NCBI GenBank assembly: GCA_001600615.1 | Contig: BCKK01000006.1 | Location: 992,001 to 1,056,000 of the forward strand | DNA: 64,000 bases | Reading direction: 5' to 3' | Source: Dioszegia crocea | Taxonomy: Eukaryota; Basidiomycota; Tremellomycetes; Tremellales; Bulleribasidiaceae | In this document: piece by piece, positions 54,598-64,000 of the stretch | Layout of the letters: each line of letters starts with the position of its first letter | How positions within the stretch are numbered: the first letter of the stretch is position 1 | Made by a program: the position numbers and the translations under genes | The notes under the pieces: model-generated | Database searches by the model: none | The model's input: the letters and a program-made list of their open reading frames with translations, nothing else | What the model was told of the DNA's origin: nothing

Positions 54598-55765
54598 TCA
54601 CCGCTCACAACCGCCACACTTCGCCGCCTTACGCCTAGGGAGCCATCTGACCTCATCATTCCCTACTCCAACCCCACACATATCATCCAAGATATCTTTA
54701 ATCACCTCGCCCGCATCTTTCGCCTCGAGACAATCCCAATAAACAGCATTCGACCCTTCCCATCTCCATCCAGGCGGCAGGTTCTCCTCCAACCGCCTAT
54801 TGAATCCGTCCGCCGCATCCGTCCCCGTCGCGTAGATATCTAGCATGATGCGCTGATCCACCGGAGTAGGAGACCAGGGCCGCATGGAACTCGTGAGGTT
54901 GAGGACGGATTTGACATTCTCGCGGATTGACGAGAATGTATGGGAGGTGTCGAGGACCCATCGACAGGGTCGACCGAGAGGTAGAGTCCAATATTCTTCG
55001 CCTGGTTGGATGTGCGTCGTGAGCGGGGTAGATGATAGGGTGGAAGGCGAATCTTCCATCAATGCTGGGAAATTCAACAGGCCTCCGCCTCCGCGCTGAC
55101 ATACGCCCTGGAGACGGGGAGCGAGGAGGAGACGGGGCATGGCATCTGATAGCTCACGCATCATTCGGCCTCGAGAGGCATTGACGCCTGTCCGACAGAA
55201 TGTATCCCATGAGGTAGGGTCGGGCGGACCGTAGATTGAGCCCAGAGCGAGAGTCTCAAGATTTGGGAAGGGGCCATGGGGGATTGCGAAAGCCGTGCTG
55301 GTCAGAGCGCCATGTAAATTGGCTAGCTCGTTGTAGTAGGCATCGTTCGAGGCTTGATCGTCGCCTATTGGGATATGGGATTTATCGGTATTTTCAAGAT
55401 AGAGGTGTTTGACACGATGGAGGAGGAGGGATTTGCCAGCTAGGCGAGGGGAACAGCTACGATGGGGATGTACGTAGAGTAAAGCGGCGAGGTCGTCACT
55501 TATGACTGAAGAGTAGAGTAGGGGAGCGGCGAGATCGTATAATGTCTGCCTTGTCAGCTCCTGTATATCAAACGGAAGAAGACAGACTCACAGAGCACGT
55601 CTTCATAGCAGCCACAAGATCCCCCTGCCTGATGTCCCGCCTATCCGGTCGAGTCAAAGGTCCTGGCACTTCCCGCTGGAGAAACCAGACGACCCGTTCC
55701 CAAATCTCCAGCCTCATCTCTCTCCCCGTCGACCCAAAATGAGCAGACAACAGGACCGCTGTCAT
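54598..55765 (-). CDS. F-box-like CGSG-family protein, copy J (divergent, opposite strand)
   Basis: The only member on the minus strand. Exons 55592-55765 and 54598-55545 give 373 residues. The exon structure is the same as in the others: an F-box-like first exon (REMRLEIWERVVWFLQREVP, then LTRPDRRDIRQGDLVAAMK) ending TCS at the intron, and exon 2 starting TLYDLAAPLLYSSVISDDLAALL. Family blocks are recognisable but worn: VKHLYLEN, FPNLETLALGSIYG, LPLGRPCRWVLD, MLDIYATG (Ala for Cys) and the end NDEVRWLPRRKAAKCGGCER, where CGSG is reduced to C-x-x-C. The frame is open throughout. It is either an old, diverged member or one under a different constraint. Confidence 0.68.
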
Positions 55766-56682
55766 TCCGCCTTGCTAGATCGGTAGATGGTGAAGATGTA
55801 GGAGAGTGGTGAAAGGCTGCTCATATTAGACTGATGAGCGGAGCGGCGGTGAATGTTCTTCAGTGACGAGGTCGGGGCACCCAGTCGGTGATGGCAATTT
55901 GTAGTCCAGGTGATAGCCGAGATGGGCATAATTTGTAGACGGGTGATGATGTTTGTAGACGCGGAGGTCAATGATTTGTAGAAGTTGATCTTGGATCTAA
56001 GGGACCGACCGCCGACGGCATTCGAAAGTTGTTTCGGATGGGTCCGCTATGATCATACGTACTTGGCCTGACCCTCCTATGGACTACGGTGTGTGCAGTT
56101 TAAGAGGTATGATCGTCAGGCACAGGGGGTGTCGCACATCGGGTGCCTGAATGCGTACTGACCGTTGACGCGGACGTGTCTTGACCTCGGCAGGTCTGAG
56201 CCAAGCGGGCTCGCGACGCGGAGGTGATGAAATGTGACACCAGCTGCCGAGCGGCAGGGCTAACTCGAGGGGAAGTGTGGGCGATCTCGGGCCAAGGTGC
56301 AGAGGCACCGGTGTGTGAAGCACGAGTGGGCGATCATGTTGATTGAAGAGGCAGGCCAAGCTGCGATGATCCGGGAACGACAGGGCGGAGGCGGCCCGGC
56401 AGGGGGAATGGAAAGGGAAGCAAGGAGCAAGGTTGCAGGGTAGTCACCCAAAAATGTCCAAATGGCCGTACCCGGGCGCCGGATAACGGGGTATGCACAA
56501 AGCCGAGGCATTTACGCCGAGTGCCGATTGTCAAGCCCGACTGTGCCTTGGGCCTGCCCATCAGGCCCAGGCACTGTACGTACGAGTACGTAGCACCGGG
56601 CCCTACCCAAAGAAGGTGTTGGAACGCATCATCGACCTACATACATCACCCGCCCAGTGGCCGGCCCGCAATCCGAAGTCTG
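55766..56682. other. Intergenic GC-rich region
   Basis: 917 bases between the copy J start and the VPS45 stop. The part 56090-56700 looks clearly GC-richer than other gaps. Open frames on both strands there have no splice sites, motifs or believable starts. Short complementary pieces occur (GGGCCTGCCC next to GGCCCAGG at about 56548-56572), but no tRNA or other known RNA fold was recognised. Confidence 0.5.
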
Positions 56683-59581
56683 TCACCCGAGCGGTGTCCC
56701 AGATCTACTAACTCTCTCCTCAACCCTAGCTCTCACACTCCCCCATAACCTCCCAGCCCCATCTCGCAGACCCTCCGCAACCGTACTAGCCCCCGCGCCC
56801 AAATTCACACTCGCCCCTGCATCCTCTTGCGTCCGATATAGCCCACTACCTGCTGTCCCACCGACTGACAACTCGTATCCCCCCGCTCGAAGATTGAGAC
56901 CTGGAGCACCTCCTGTCGCTGCTGATGTACCCGCCGTCGCCGTAGAACCAGGATTTATGGCATTGTTGAATGAAGTCGATGTGCCGCCTACTGATGAAGG
57001 AGCGGTATAGATGTCAGGAGGGAAGTGCTCGGCTGCTGATTCGACCATATCGAGGAAACTAGAAGTGTCAGCTGACGCCGGAAGATCTTCCCGCAAGGGA
57101 GTAGTGAAATACGCACCTAGCTGAATTATGAACCGTACTGCCTCCCAGCAATATTCTCGTTCCTCCAGGTCCTCCTTCTCTATCACTGGCCAATCTTTGG
57201 TTTAACAACGCGATGGCTCGACCTTCCTCATACGTCGTTCCGCCCAACATGAACACAATAATGTCTTGCGGTCTACAGATATGAGCTGTACTCCCGCGGA
57301 CTCCAGGTCTCTGACAACTCACCGTTGCGATCTGGCAGCTTCATCACCTTCCAAGAATGGGTAACTGGTTTCTTTCAATCTACCCTTAATGAGCAGATCT
57401 AGAGTCTGGATCAAATGCGGCGTATGTTGAGTATACACATTCTCCACGCCCTATACCATCAGCTATATCCTTCGTGGCAAGATGCACAATGACGTTGACT
57501 CACCTTCAACCCCTTCAATGCTGACTTGCCCCTTGAGAACAGATTATCATTCATGAACAGATCATCCTGCCTGACATCCGCCCCCGCAAAGTTCAACATG
57601 ACATACACCAATCTTGCCTTATCTGCCGATATCCCATTTTTGATGAGCGCATCGACAACCGTGGCAATTTGGTTTCCTTGCGCTTTTTGATATCGGAGTG
57701 CGTAAAGGATAGCCAGGCGGAGTTTGTTGGAATTTGGTACGCGGGGATTGGTAAGTAGGGTCATGACGCTCTGGCGTCTGTCAGACATCTATAACCACAT
57801 CATGTCTGAACAGCAAAGATGTACTTACTCTCAAATCCGCCTGATGACTCTCCTGACTCGCCAAACTCTGCTCAACCTCACTCACACCCAACAACTCATC
57901 CCTCTCCACAATCCTCGATAACTCCCCCACCAGCGTCACATGTTTCGTGACATTCCCACCTAGACGCCTAAATTCCGGATACTCCTCTACGAAACGTTTC
58001 ATATCCGCCACTGTCTCTATCCGATTCTTGCCCGCGAGTGTTGAATTCTTCGATTGATAGTCTGAAACATAGGCTGCAATGGCCGCGCCTAAATCACCAA
58101 AGTTTGAGAACAAATTTTGGGCAAAGAAGGGGTCGGAAGAGGGAGAAAGGACGATATCCTGCCTTGTCAGCTTAAGCCAAGGGGGTTTTACATACCCTCA
58201 GTTCTAATTTCTCTTCTTGTTCTATTCGGACTCGCCCGTTCGTTATTCCAATAAGCTCATGGACCATAGCTTGATATGTCCACTGTGAGAGGAGTGGGGT
58301 GAGGGGGTCATTTCGACGGTCTTGAGATTAGCTCCGACCATACTTTGTAGACGCAATCCAGCTCACCTAGGACCAGAAGGAGTGGAGATGGCCCGACACT
58401 AGGTCTAAAGTCGAATAGCTCTCTATATGGTGGGTTCTGCATTGCAGTCTGGGAGGGTCAGCTTCATCTCGCGGTGCCGTGCGCGATATACCCCTAACTC
58501 ACCTGCACTTCCATAGCCAACTTCCGTCCCGCCTGACTCATTCTTTCCCACCTTATCACTGGACGCTTCTTCAAACTGAGAAGAACAGCCAGTATAGCGT
58601 GAAGGTGATGTGAGACTGTGGGCGGGGTAAGTAACATCGGAGGAGGTAGATAGAGGGGTGGCTGGTGATATCAGCTACAAATGTCCGATAGACAGGTATG
58701 TCAATGCTTACATTTGGCGGTCCTTCTCCTCCGTCTGCTAAAGCAGCTGAAGTAAGGCTGAAATGACTTGAATATTGCGCTAGGTAGTCTGCGAAGTATT
58801 CCTACGAGTATCAGCTGGAGATATGGACCTAATTGCACAGCACTATAGCTCACCTGGACCTCGCGTACCACCTCCATCTCATCCGCCTCTGCCATACCTT
58901 CTATTTCGGCTTTGGTGAGGGTGTTTGAGAAGTCTAGGTGTTGCATCAGCATGAGGCAAACCACGCATAGACTCCGCTCTGGAGAGAAGAGGTCTCCCAA
59001 ATGGCCTCAAAGCTTCGTTCTCTCGCTTGGCCACAACTTCCAGCTGACTCCATGACCCATATCGAGAATCCTTGAATCGATTAAGTCATCCAAATCCCCA
59101 GGGAGGCGTCTACTTACATAGCCAATATCCGCCATACTTGGGCTTCGCCAATTCCGCTTTGACGCCTTCGACCGAGCTTGGCGATAGGAAGGCGATACAT
59201 GATAGATGAGAGAGGGATTCGCGAGATATGCTACAATTCATCAGTACGGCGTTCCTTCAATTCAAGACTGTATAGGACATTGGCCCAGTATTACAGAGCT
59301 GGATCATATAGATGCCAATGTCAAATTAGGTCAAACTCACTTATCAATCCGGTCGGTGAGATACACTTCATGCGCCAATAGCTCCGATTGTGTAGCCACA
59401 AGAGATACTATAGGTGTCTGATAGATCAGCCCAGCTGGCAAATGACACTGAGACGGATATGTGTGAGTCTAAGGCGGAAGGCGAAACGTACAGTATGAGC
59501 GTCGAGAAGAAGCACCTTCATCCCCGGTACCTCCGTGATCATCTTCATCACGTATGTCTGTACCGCTTTCAGGACGTCCAT
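56683..59581 (-). CDS. VPS45: Sec1/Munc18-type protein VPS45
   Basis: Binds the syntaxin Tlg2 and controls SNARE assembly in endosome and trans-Golgi traffic. Thirteen exons (59492-59581, 59341-59417, 59118-59230, 58854-58933, 58712-58801, 58503-58661, 58367-58448, 58196-58320, 57829-58158, 57504-57770, 57323-57450, 57117-57272, 56683-57058) give 690 residues. Landmarks are [15 protein letters not shown] at the start, [29 protein letters not shown]-like [70 protein letters not shown] and [20 protein letters not shown]. The order and spacing match Vps45 and not Sly1, Sec1 or Vps33. A Gly/Ser/Ala-rich tail of about 100 residues after HFPPDIY is extra compared with yeast (577). The acceptor of exon 10 could lie 18 bases earlier. 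Confidence 0.92.
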
Positions 59582-60261
59582 CTTAGCAAATGCGCGTGGT
59601 CAGAAACCAGGAGGTGGTTGAACTTAGAGGAATGAGATGTGGTGGATGGTGTGAGGTAGTGGGTCTTTGTTGTTGGCTGGGCATGGACAGGTGGAGGCAC
59701 GCGGAGAACTCCGCCACATCTTCGTCTCTACAATGACAGCGAAGTGACCACTCTATATATGGGTGTCTGGGAAGCTCGCACGCCTAGTGATCTATGCTTA
59801 GACAGCAGTCATGGCCCTCTTCGCAAGCTCGTGCACTACTGGGACGTCGACCGAAACTGGTCTATCTTGATCGCGTCACGACTGATACCAAGACGCACTT
59901 CCACTTGATCCTCACATCGTCGCCCACAAACGTCAAACGGCCGGCGAGGATGTGCTGTCTTGGGCTTCGAGTGGGGACCACCTTGTATGGGACGCGCATG
60001 GTGTTGCAGAAAGGAGGGTTCAAGAGAAGGAAGCTGTCCCTGAACCAAAGGAGGCCCCGTTTCAGATTTCAGGGTCACCATCTCGCTCACTGTTCGGGCT
60101 TCGACAACCTTTGAGATGCCTCTGGTGGTCAATTGTCAGTCGGATTGCGGCAGCAGACGCTCGCCATGATTGGGATATGTCGACATGCAGTACATCGCTA
60201 TCTTTTTACTTCATCCTCTTTCGCCTCTCTTCTCGAATGCATCTAGGTAAGATAGAGCAAT
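59582..60261. other. Intergenic region between VPS45 and cyclophilin
   Basis: 680 bases with the VPS45 promoter and the cyclophilin terminator. Overlapping plus-strand open frames (59794-60114 and 59952-60761) lack introns, motifs and neighbours in frame, and the second runs antisense through the cyclophilin gene. I leave it as non-coding, with some doubt. Confidence 0.45.
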
Positions 60262-60530
60262 TTAGACGGTGCCGGCGGCAGAGATCTGGACCTGGGCAGA
60301 GGGCTCTGAAAAGATCGTCAGCTTCTGTCCAACTGTTCTCCCGACGATCAAAACTCACTGCCGGATCCGGAGCCCAAACCTTCAATCTTCTTGACGAGCT
60401 CCTGGCCCTGGGTGACTTCACCAAACACAACGTGCTTGCCGTCGAGCCAGTTGGTGACGACGGTGGTGATGAAGAACTGGGAGCCGTTGGTGTTGGGGCC
60501 GGCGTTGGCCATGGAGAGGAGGTAGGGCTT

Positions 60531-60575
<45 letters not shown>

Positions 60576-61006
60576 AATGGACTGGTAGGGTTAGTGGGAT
60601 TTGGAAACATTTGGGCTATAGGCATACCTTGCCACCGGTACCGTTGTGGTCTGGCAGTCAGCTACAGCCTGGTCGTACGTAGGGAGGGCAGCTCACTGGT
60701 GAAGTCACCGCCCTGGAGCATGAATTGGGGGATCACACGGTGGAATCCCGATCCGGCGTAGCCGAAGCCCTTCTCGCCAGTGCAGAGTGCGCGGAAATTG
60801 GCAGCAGTCTTGGGAACGACGTCGTCGTATAGCTTAAATGAGATACGGCCAGCGGGGGCACCTTCAAGAGTAAGCAGGGGACAGAAAAAATGAAGTTTTG
60901 GGACATACCGTTAATGGTGACGTCGAAGTAAACGTTACTGCGGGATTAGCCGCCTAATTCTTTCTCCCGCGAACGCAGAGGATCCCCAGAGAGTGACTTA
61001 CGACAT
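60262..61006 (-). CDS. Cyclophilin A (peptidyl-prolyl cis-trans isomerase)
   Basis: Cytosolic proline isomerase and cyclosporin A target. Six exons (61002-61006, 60909-60937, 60697-60861, 60628-60650, 60359-60581, 60262-60305) give 162 residues, the usual size. The first coding exon is only 5 bases (ATGTC) and exon 4 only 23. Catalytic and drug-binding residues are visible: [16 protein letters not shown] with the catalytic Arg, [17 protein letters not shown] and the conserved Trp in [13 protein letters not shown]. The end is VQISAAGTV, without an ER signal, so it is a cytosolic or nuclear form. It matches CPR1/CPA1-type proteins; I leave the symbol empty because species names differ. Strongly pyrimidine-rich leader upstream suggests high expression. 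Confidence 0.95.
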
Positions 61007-61482
61007 GGTAGTGCTGGCAGAGTGAACGAATCGGCGAGCGAAGGACATTAGATGAATGGGTAAGAGGGGGAGGGCAGGTGCACGTTCCAAATGGAAATTG
61101 ACAGGGGAAACGGGGGAAGGGAGGGGGGAAAGCTGGTAAGGTGAGCTGCACTAGACTGGGGGTTGACCTGAGCTGTACTCACTGTGTTGTGGGGTGTGGT
61201 AGTGTAGGGTGAGAAATGGATGTATGGAAGGTTGTAGAAGGAATGGGGGTTGTCAGCCTGCCAGCCCAGCCCCACACTGCGTCACTGCCTCTCCCCCTCG
61301 GCGATTTGGCCAGTGTGGCAGTGGAGGCAGGGGCTTTGCTTCCGCCGGAAGGGCTAGGGCGGCACTTGCCGGTCAGCACGTGGCTTCCACGAACAAGGTC
61401 CCGGGGGAGATTGAGAATTCTTCTTTGGTGGAGGCGAAGTGAAGCTTTGAGTTCACAATAGCACCTGTAACGACCAGACACA
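61007..61482. promoter_or_regulatory. Divergent promoter region (cyclophilin / RPC19)
   Basis: 476 bases between opposed starts. On the minus strand (the cyclophilin sense) 61049-61134 is a long pyrimidine-rich tract (G/A-rich on plus), typical of promoters of strongly expressed fungal genes. The rest is GC-rich without a clear site. Confidence 0.6.
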
Positions 61483-62296
61483 ATGGCAGACTCATCATCA
61501 CAGACAGCAAAGCTAGATAACGCAGGAACGCTCCAGGCGTCCGTTTTGGCAGGTATTGTTCCTGATAAAATCACCATTGTACGTTCAGGTTCGGCTGAAC
61601 GAGCTGTGAGGAAGTCCCAAGCTGATGTGGCCAGCTACCTGGCCATGAACCTGATTACTCCGCCTGCACATTTTGTCTTTCACATGAGGATCACACGCTA
61701 GGAAACGCATTACGATGGATCATCATGAAAGAGTGAGTAATTTCAGCTGATCTGCCTAAGCCTGCGTTCTCTTCAGCCTATGGTGATAATCATCTGACCC
61801 ACCAGTCCTGATGTCGAGTTCTGTGGATATTCTGCACCTCACCCTTCAGAGCCTAAGATACATATCAGAATACAGATGTATGGTGAGTACAGCTGACCTC
61901 TCGTCTTTACTTGGAGTATAGAACAGGGAGCACAGCTGACCCTCTAGAAAACCTTTCAGCCGTTGATTGTTTACGGAAAGCATTAGCAAATCTGCGTGAT
62001 CTGTTGACTACTGTCAAAGATAAGTACGAGATGTCTCTTGCGTAAGTTCTGCTCCTTCCTTAGATAAGTTCTGCTCCTTCCTTAGATCTGTCAATATCAC
62101 ATGGCTTCGCTGTCTTTCAATCCTGCTTTGACTAGCCTGTGCCTCCTTGTCTTACAAGAGTCAATGCTGACTTTGCAGAACCGATGACTATAAGCGAGAA
62201 GAAGATGTGGACGTCGGAGAACTCGTCAAGAAGACACTAGCATCGAGAGGGTTTAACGATGGAGTGGAGGTCGACGAGGATGAGACTATGGCATGA
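61483..62296 (+). CDS. RPC19: RNA polymerases I and III subunit AC19
   Basis: Small alpha-like subunit that pairs with AC40 to start assembly of RNA polymerases I and III. Exons 61483-61578, 61635-61732, 61806-61882, 61948-62041 and 62179-62296 give 160 residues. The RPB11/AC19 core is unmistakable: [56 protein letters not shown], then the long C-terminal helix [20 protein letters not shown]. The N-terminus of about 27 residues and the acidic C-terminus are unconserved. A tempting longer first exon that reads on past 61578 gives no homology; splicing at GTACGT (61579) restores the K-x-x-I-L-P-G-H motif, which fixes the model. Confidence 0.95.
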
Positions 62297-62530
62297 GGGC
62301 GTACTGGCCAGCATGGCTGAGATGGGACGGGCCGTCAGGAGTAATGAGGGGCAATCTTGGTTACGGCCACAGATAGGCCTGCCGCTCGAGGATGCTGGAG
62401 GACCTGGTTGGAGGATCCATTGTAGAACTATAGTAGACTTCAGAGTCGGGCTTGCACGCCTTGTATATTCTCCACTGAGGGTTACGCTTCTGCACAACGT
62501 CGTCCGGTTTTGATTCATCTACACCCATCC

Positions 62531-63350
62531 TCAGACCCCCTTGGCTAGTAGCGCATTACCAGCTTTCCAGAAGATGGTCAAATATGTCCCTAAAGAATTA
62601 ACTCTCGCCAGACCGGCCAAACGTAGGACCTGGGTGAAGTTGAATCGCTTTACGCACCTGTTAGAGCATACCAGACCAAAGTCCGGCTCAAGGATAGGTT
62701 GTTGTTGGTGACGTTGAGATACAAGTAGACTGTAGTATGAGCATACAACCTTCGGTAGGGTGCGCAAGAAGAGCACCAGGAGCAAGCGGATATCTGTAGA
62801 CTTACTGAATACACATCGGAGCAAGAAGTAGAGGCCCGTAGCGTAGGTCATGAAGCTGCCAGATAGTCCAGCTGTATTACCTGCTACCTACGAGTATCAG
62901 CAGATGTACATTACCCAATATCGAAGGGGATCTGCAGCTCCCATGCCTCCATCAGCAAGGGTTGCGAGGGATAATAAGGTGAGAACCAAGATCTGACAGA
63001 CGACTCACAACAGCAGCACAAACCACTCCCAGACTCTCGAGACAATTCTCATGTGCAGCCTGCCGTCTTCTCAATCTCCTAATGACGGCCTTATCCCACT
63101 TCTCCAATTTCTCCATCTTGTCTAATGCCTGACGAGGGTGTACATTATCCACAAACCCAAGTCGCGCGATGGAGATGCGAGGGGTTATGGCGAAGGCCTG
63201 GAGGATTGTGAGGACTAGGAGGTGGTATGAGTAGTTCTGCATCTTGGCTTTTGGCCCGGATTTACGGATGAGTGCCGGTGGACGGATGGTGTAGCTGAGC
63301 GCTGAAGTGACGGTTAGGGCGGTATGGTAAGGTTGTAGAGCGCTGGGCAT
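62531..63350 (-). CDS. MAPEG-family membrane protein, copy 1
   Basis: Membrane protein of the family that includes microsomal glutathione transferases. Exons 63009-63350, 62806-62887, 62658-62729 and 62531-62589 give 184 residues. The MAPEG core is seen as RRRQAAHENCLESLGVVCAAV followed by VAGNTAGLSGSF, the usual A-x-x-N-x-x-E helix and its partner. Further helices are at about 44-60 (YSYHLLVLTILQAFA), 125-140 and 165-175. In many members the residue after AH-x-N is Gly; here it is Cys. Members in fungi are poorly characterised, so enzyme activity should not be assumed. Its neighbour at 63575 is a tandem paralog with matching exon sizes. Confidence 0.82.
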
Positions 63351-63574
63351 CCATTGGGCATCTCAAAAGACAGGCTCGCTTTTTGGCATTGGGACTACTC
63401 GAGTAGTCATGACGTATGTCACGTAATGTGGCATGGGCGGGGCAGCAGCAGCACTGCAGCAGCTGTGTGTGCAAGCAAGACCCAGGCCGGCGTCAGTATA
63501 CGAGGGGCAGTACTCAGGACTACTCCCTCGAACAGCAATGCCTTGACAGATGTTTACATCTAGATTCCTATAGA

Positions 63575-64000
63575 TCATCCCAATAGACCCCGGCCCCCAT
63601 TGATAGCCGTCCCCACTTTCCAAAGAGTAGTCAAGAAGCAGACTGAGGTATCAGCTTATGAAACATACAGCCTTTTTCCAGCCCGATATATGCCATTAAC
63701 TCACAGTTGGATCCCCACCAACACGCGCTGCGGACATAAGAGCCCTGCTTGGTCGTAGCGTTGATATAGTTCCAAACTGCCGGGTCAGCATATGTATCCC
63801 ACCCTCGAGCTCGAAGCAACTCACTGTATACACATCGGAACGCAAAGTAAGCCCCAGCCATAGTGTTCATGAATTTCCCACCAAGACCAGCTTGGTTCCC
63901 AGCAACCTTACAACATCAGCTACTGACTCCCTTAACATTTGCCCCCGACTTACAACGGCAGCAGCAAAGATACCCAAATTATCATAACAATTCTCATGGG
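63575..64000 (-). CDS. MAPEG-family membrane protein, copy 2 (cut by window edge)
   Basis: Only the last four exons are in the window: beyond 64000 to 63954, then 63825-63906, 63705-63776 and 63575-63642, about 89 residues. The visible part begins inside the core motif (HENCYDNLGIFAAAV) and continues VAGNQAGLGGKFMNTMAGAYFAFRCVY. The two internal exons are 82 and 72 bases, exactly as in copy 1, and the sequences align residue by residue, so the two genes arose by tandem duplication. The C-terminus differs (FLTTLWKVGTAINGG versus LTIFWKAGNALLAKG). Start, N-terminal helix and length are outside the window. Confidence 0.82.

Noticed and set aside
14582..55765. F-box-like family as transposon-encoded genes
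   Set aside because: No reverse transcriptase, transposase, long terminal or inverted repeats were seen next to any copy, and the shared intron argues for DNA duplication.
56084..56680. GC-rich gap as a hidden gene
   Set aside because: Open frames on both strands are short, overlap, and have no splice-linked partners; base composition alone explains them.
59794..60114. Plus-strand open frame with a possible protein between VPS45 and cyclophilin
   Set aside because: No recognisable domain, no intron in a genome where nearly all genes have them, and it competes with another overlapping frame; composition is Arg/Leu-rich as in shadow frames.
59952..60761. Long plus-strand frame
   Set aside because: Most of it is antisense to the cyclophilin exons; high GC at third positions of that gene creates the open frame.

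Overview
The window is nuclear DNA of a fungus, most likely a basidiomycete yeast of the Tremellomycetes type (Cryptococcus-like). Genes are packed on both strands. Nearly every gene is cut by many short introns (mostly 40-70 bases) with GTRAGT-like donors and a CTGAC/CTGAT branch point just before the acceptor. Gene models below were built by hand by joining reading frames across such introns; coordinates give the whole gene, and exon limits are in the evidence text. I used no database, so family names rest on recognised motifs.

Layout. 0-14 kb: a cut-off membrane protein, SRP receptor beta (SRPRB), a coactosin-type actin-binding protein, TTI1, a mitochondrial membrane protein, the E2 subunit of 2-oxoglutarate dehydrogenase (KGD2), dCMP deaminase (DCD1) and an unknown protein. 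14.5-21.5 kb: four tandem copies (A-D) of an unfamiliar F-box-like gene family. 21.7-41.9 kb: a PMP3-type proteolipid, ceramide synthase, the U1A/U2B'' snRNP protein, two tandem low-complexity paralogs, cysteinyl-tRNA synthetase, the p24 protein ERV25, a small unknown gene and a 1321-residue coronin-kinase-coronin fusion. 42-55.8 kb: six more copies of the F-box-like family (E-J), interrupted by a secreted amidase-family protein and a short-chain dehydrogenase. 56.6-64 kb: VPS45, cyclophilin A, RPC19 and two tandem MAPEG proteins, the last one running off the window.

The most unusual content is (1) the ten-member family with an F-box-like first exon, an intron at a fixed place, conserved central blocks and a C-terminal C-x-x-C-G-S-G signature, with copies in different states of decay or fusion; and (2) a single reading frame, across eight exons, that places a P-loop kinase of the glycerate-kinase/TDA10 type between two coronin propellers. 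Smaller points of note are a 4-base micro-exon that restores a conserved cysteine in ERV25, several introns of only 33-34 bases, a GC-AG intron, and a cysteinyl-tRNA synthetase with two in-frame starts suited to mitochondrial and cytosolic forms.

Most single-copy genes are housekeeping functions of secretion (SRPRB, ERV25, VPS45, ceramide synthase), actin (coactosin, coronin fusion), mitochondria (KGD2, membrane protein) and RNA or nucleotide metabolism (RPC19, U2B'', DCD1, CysRS). They do not form one pathway; the repeated family is inserted among them.
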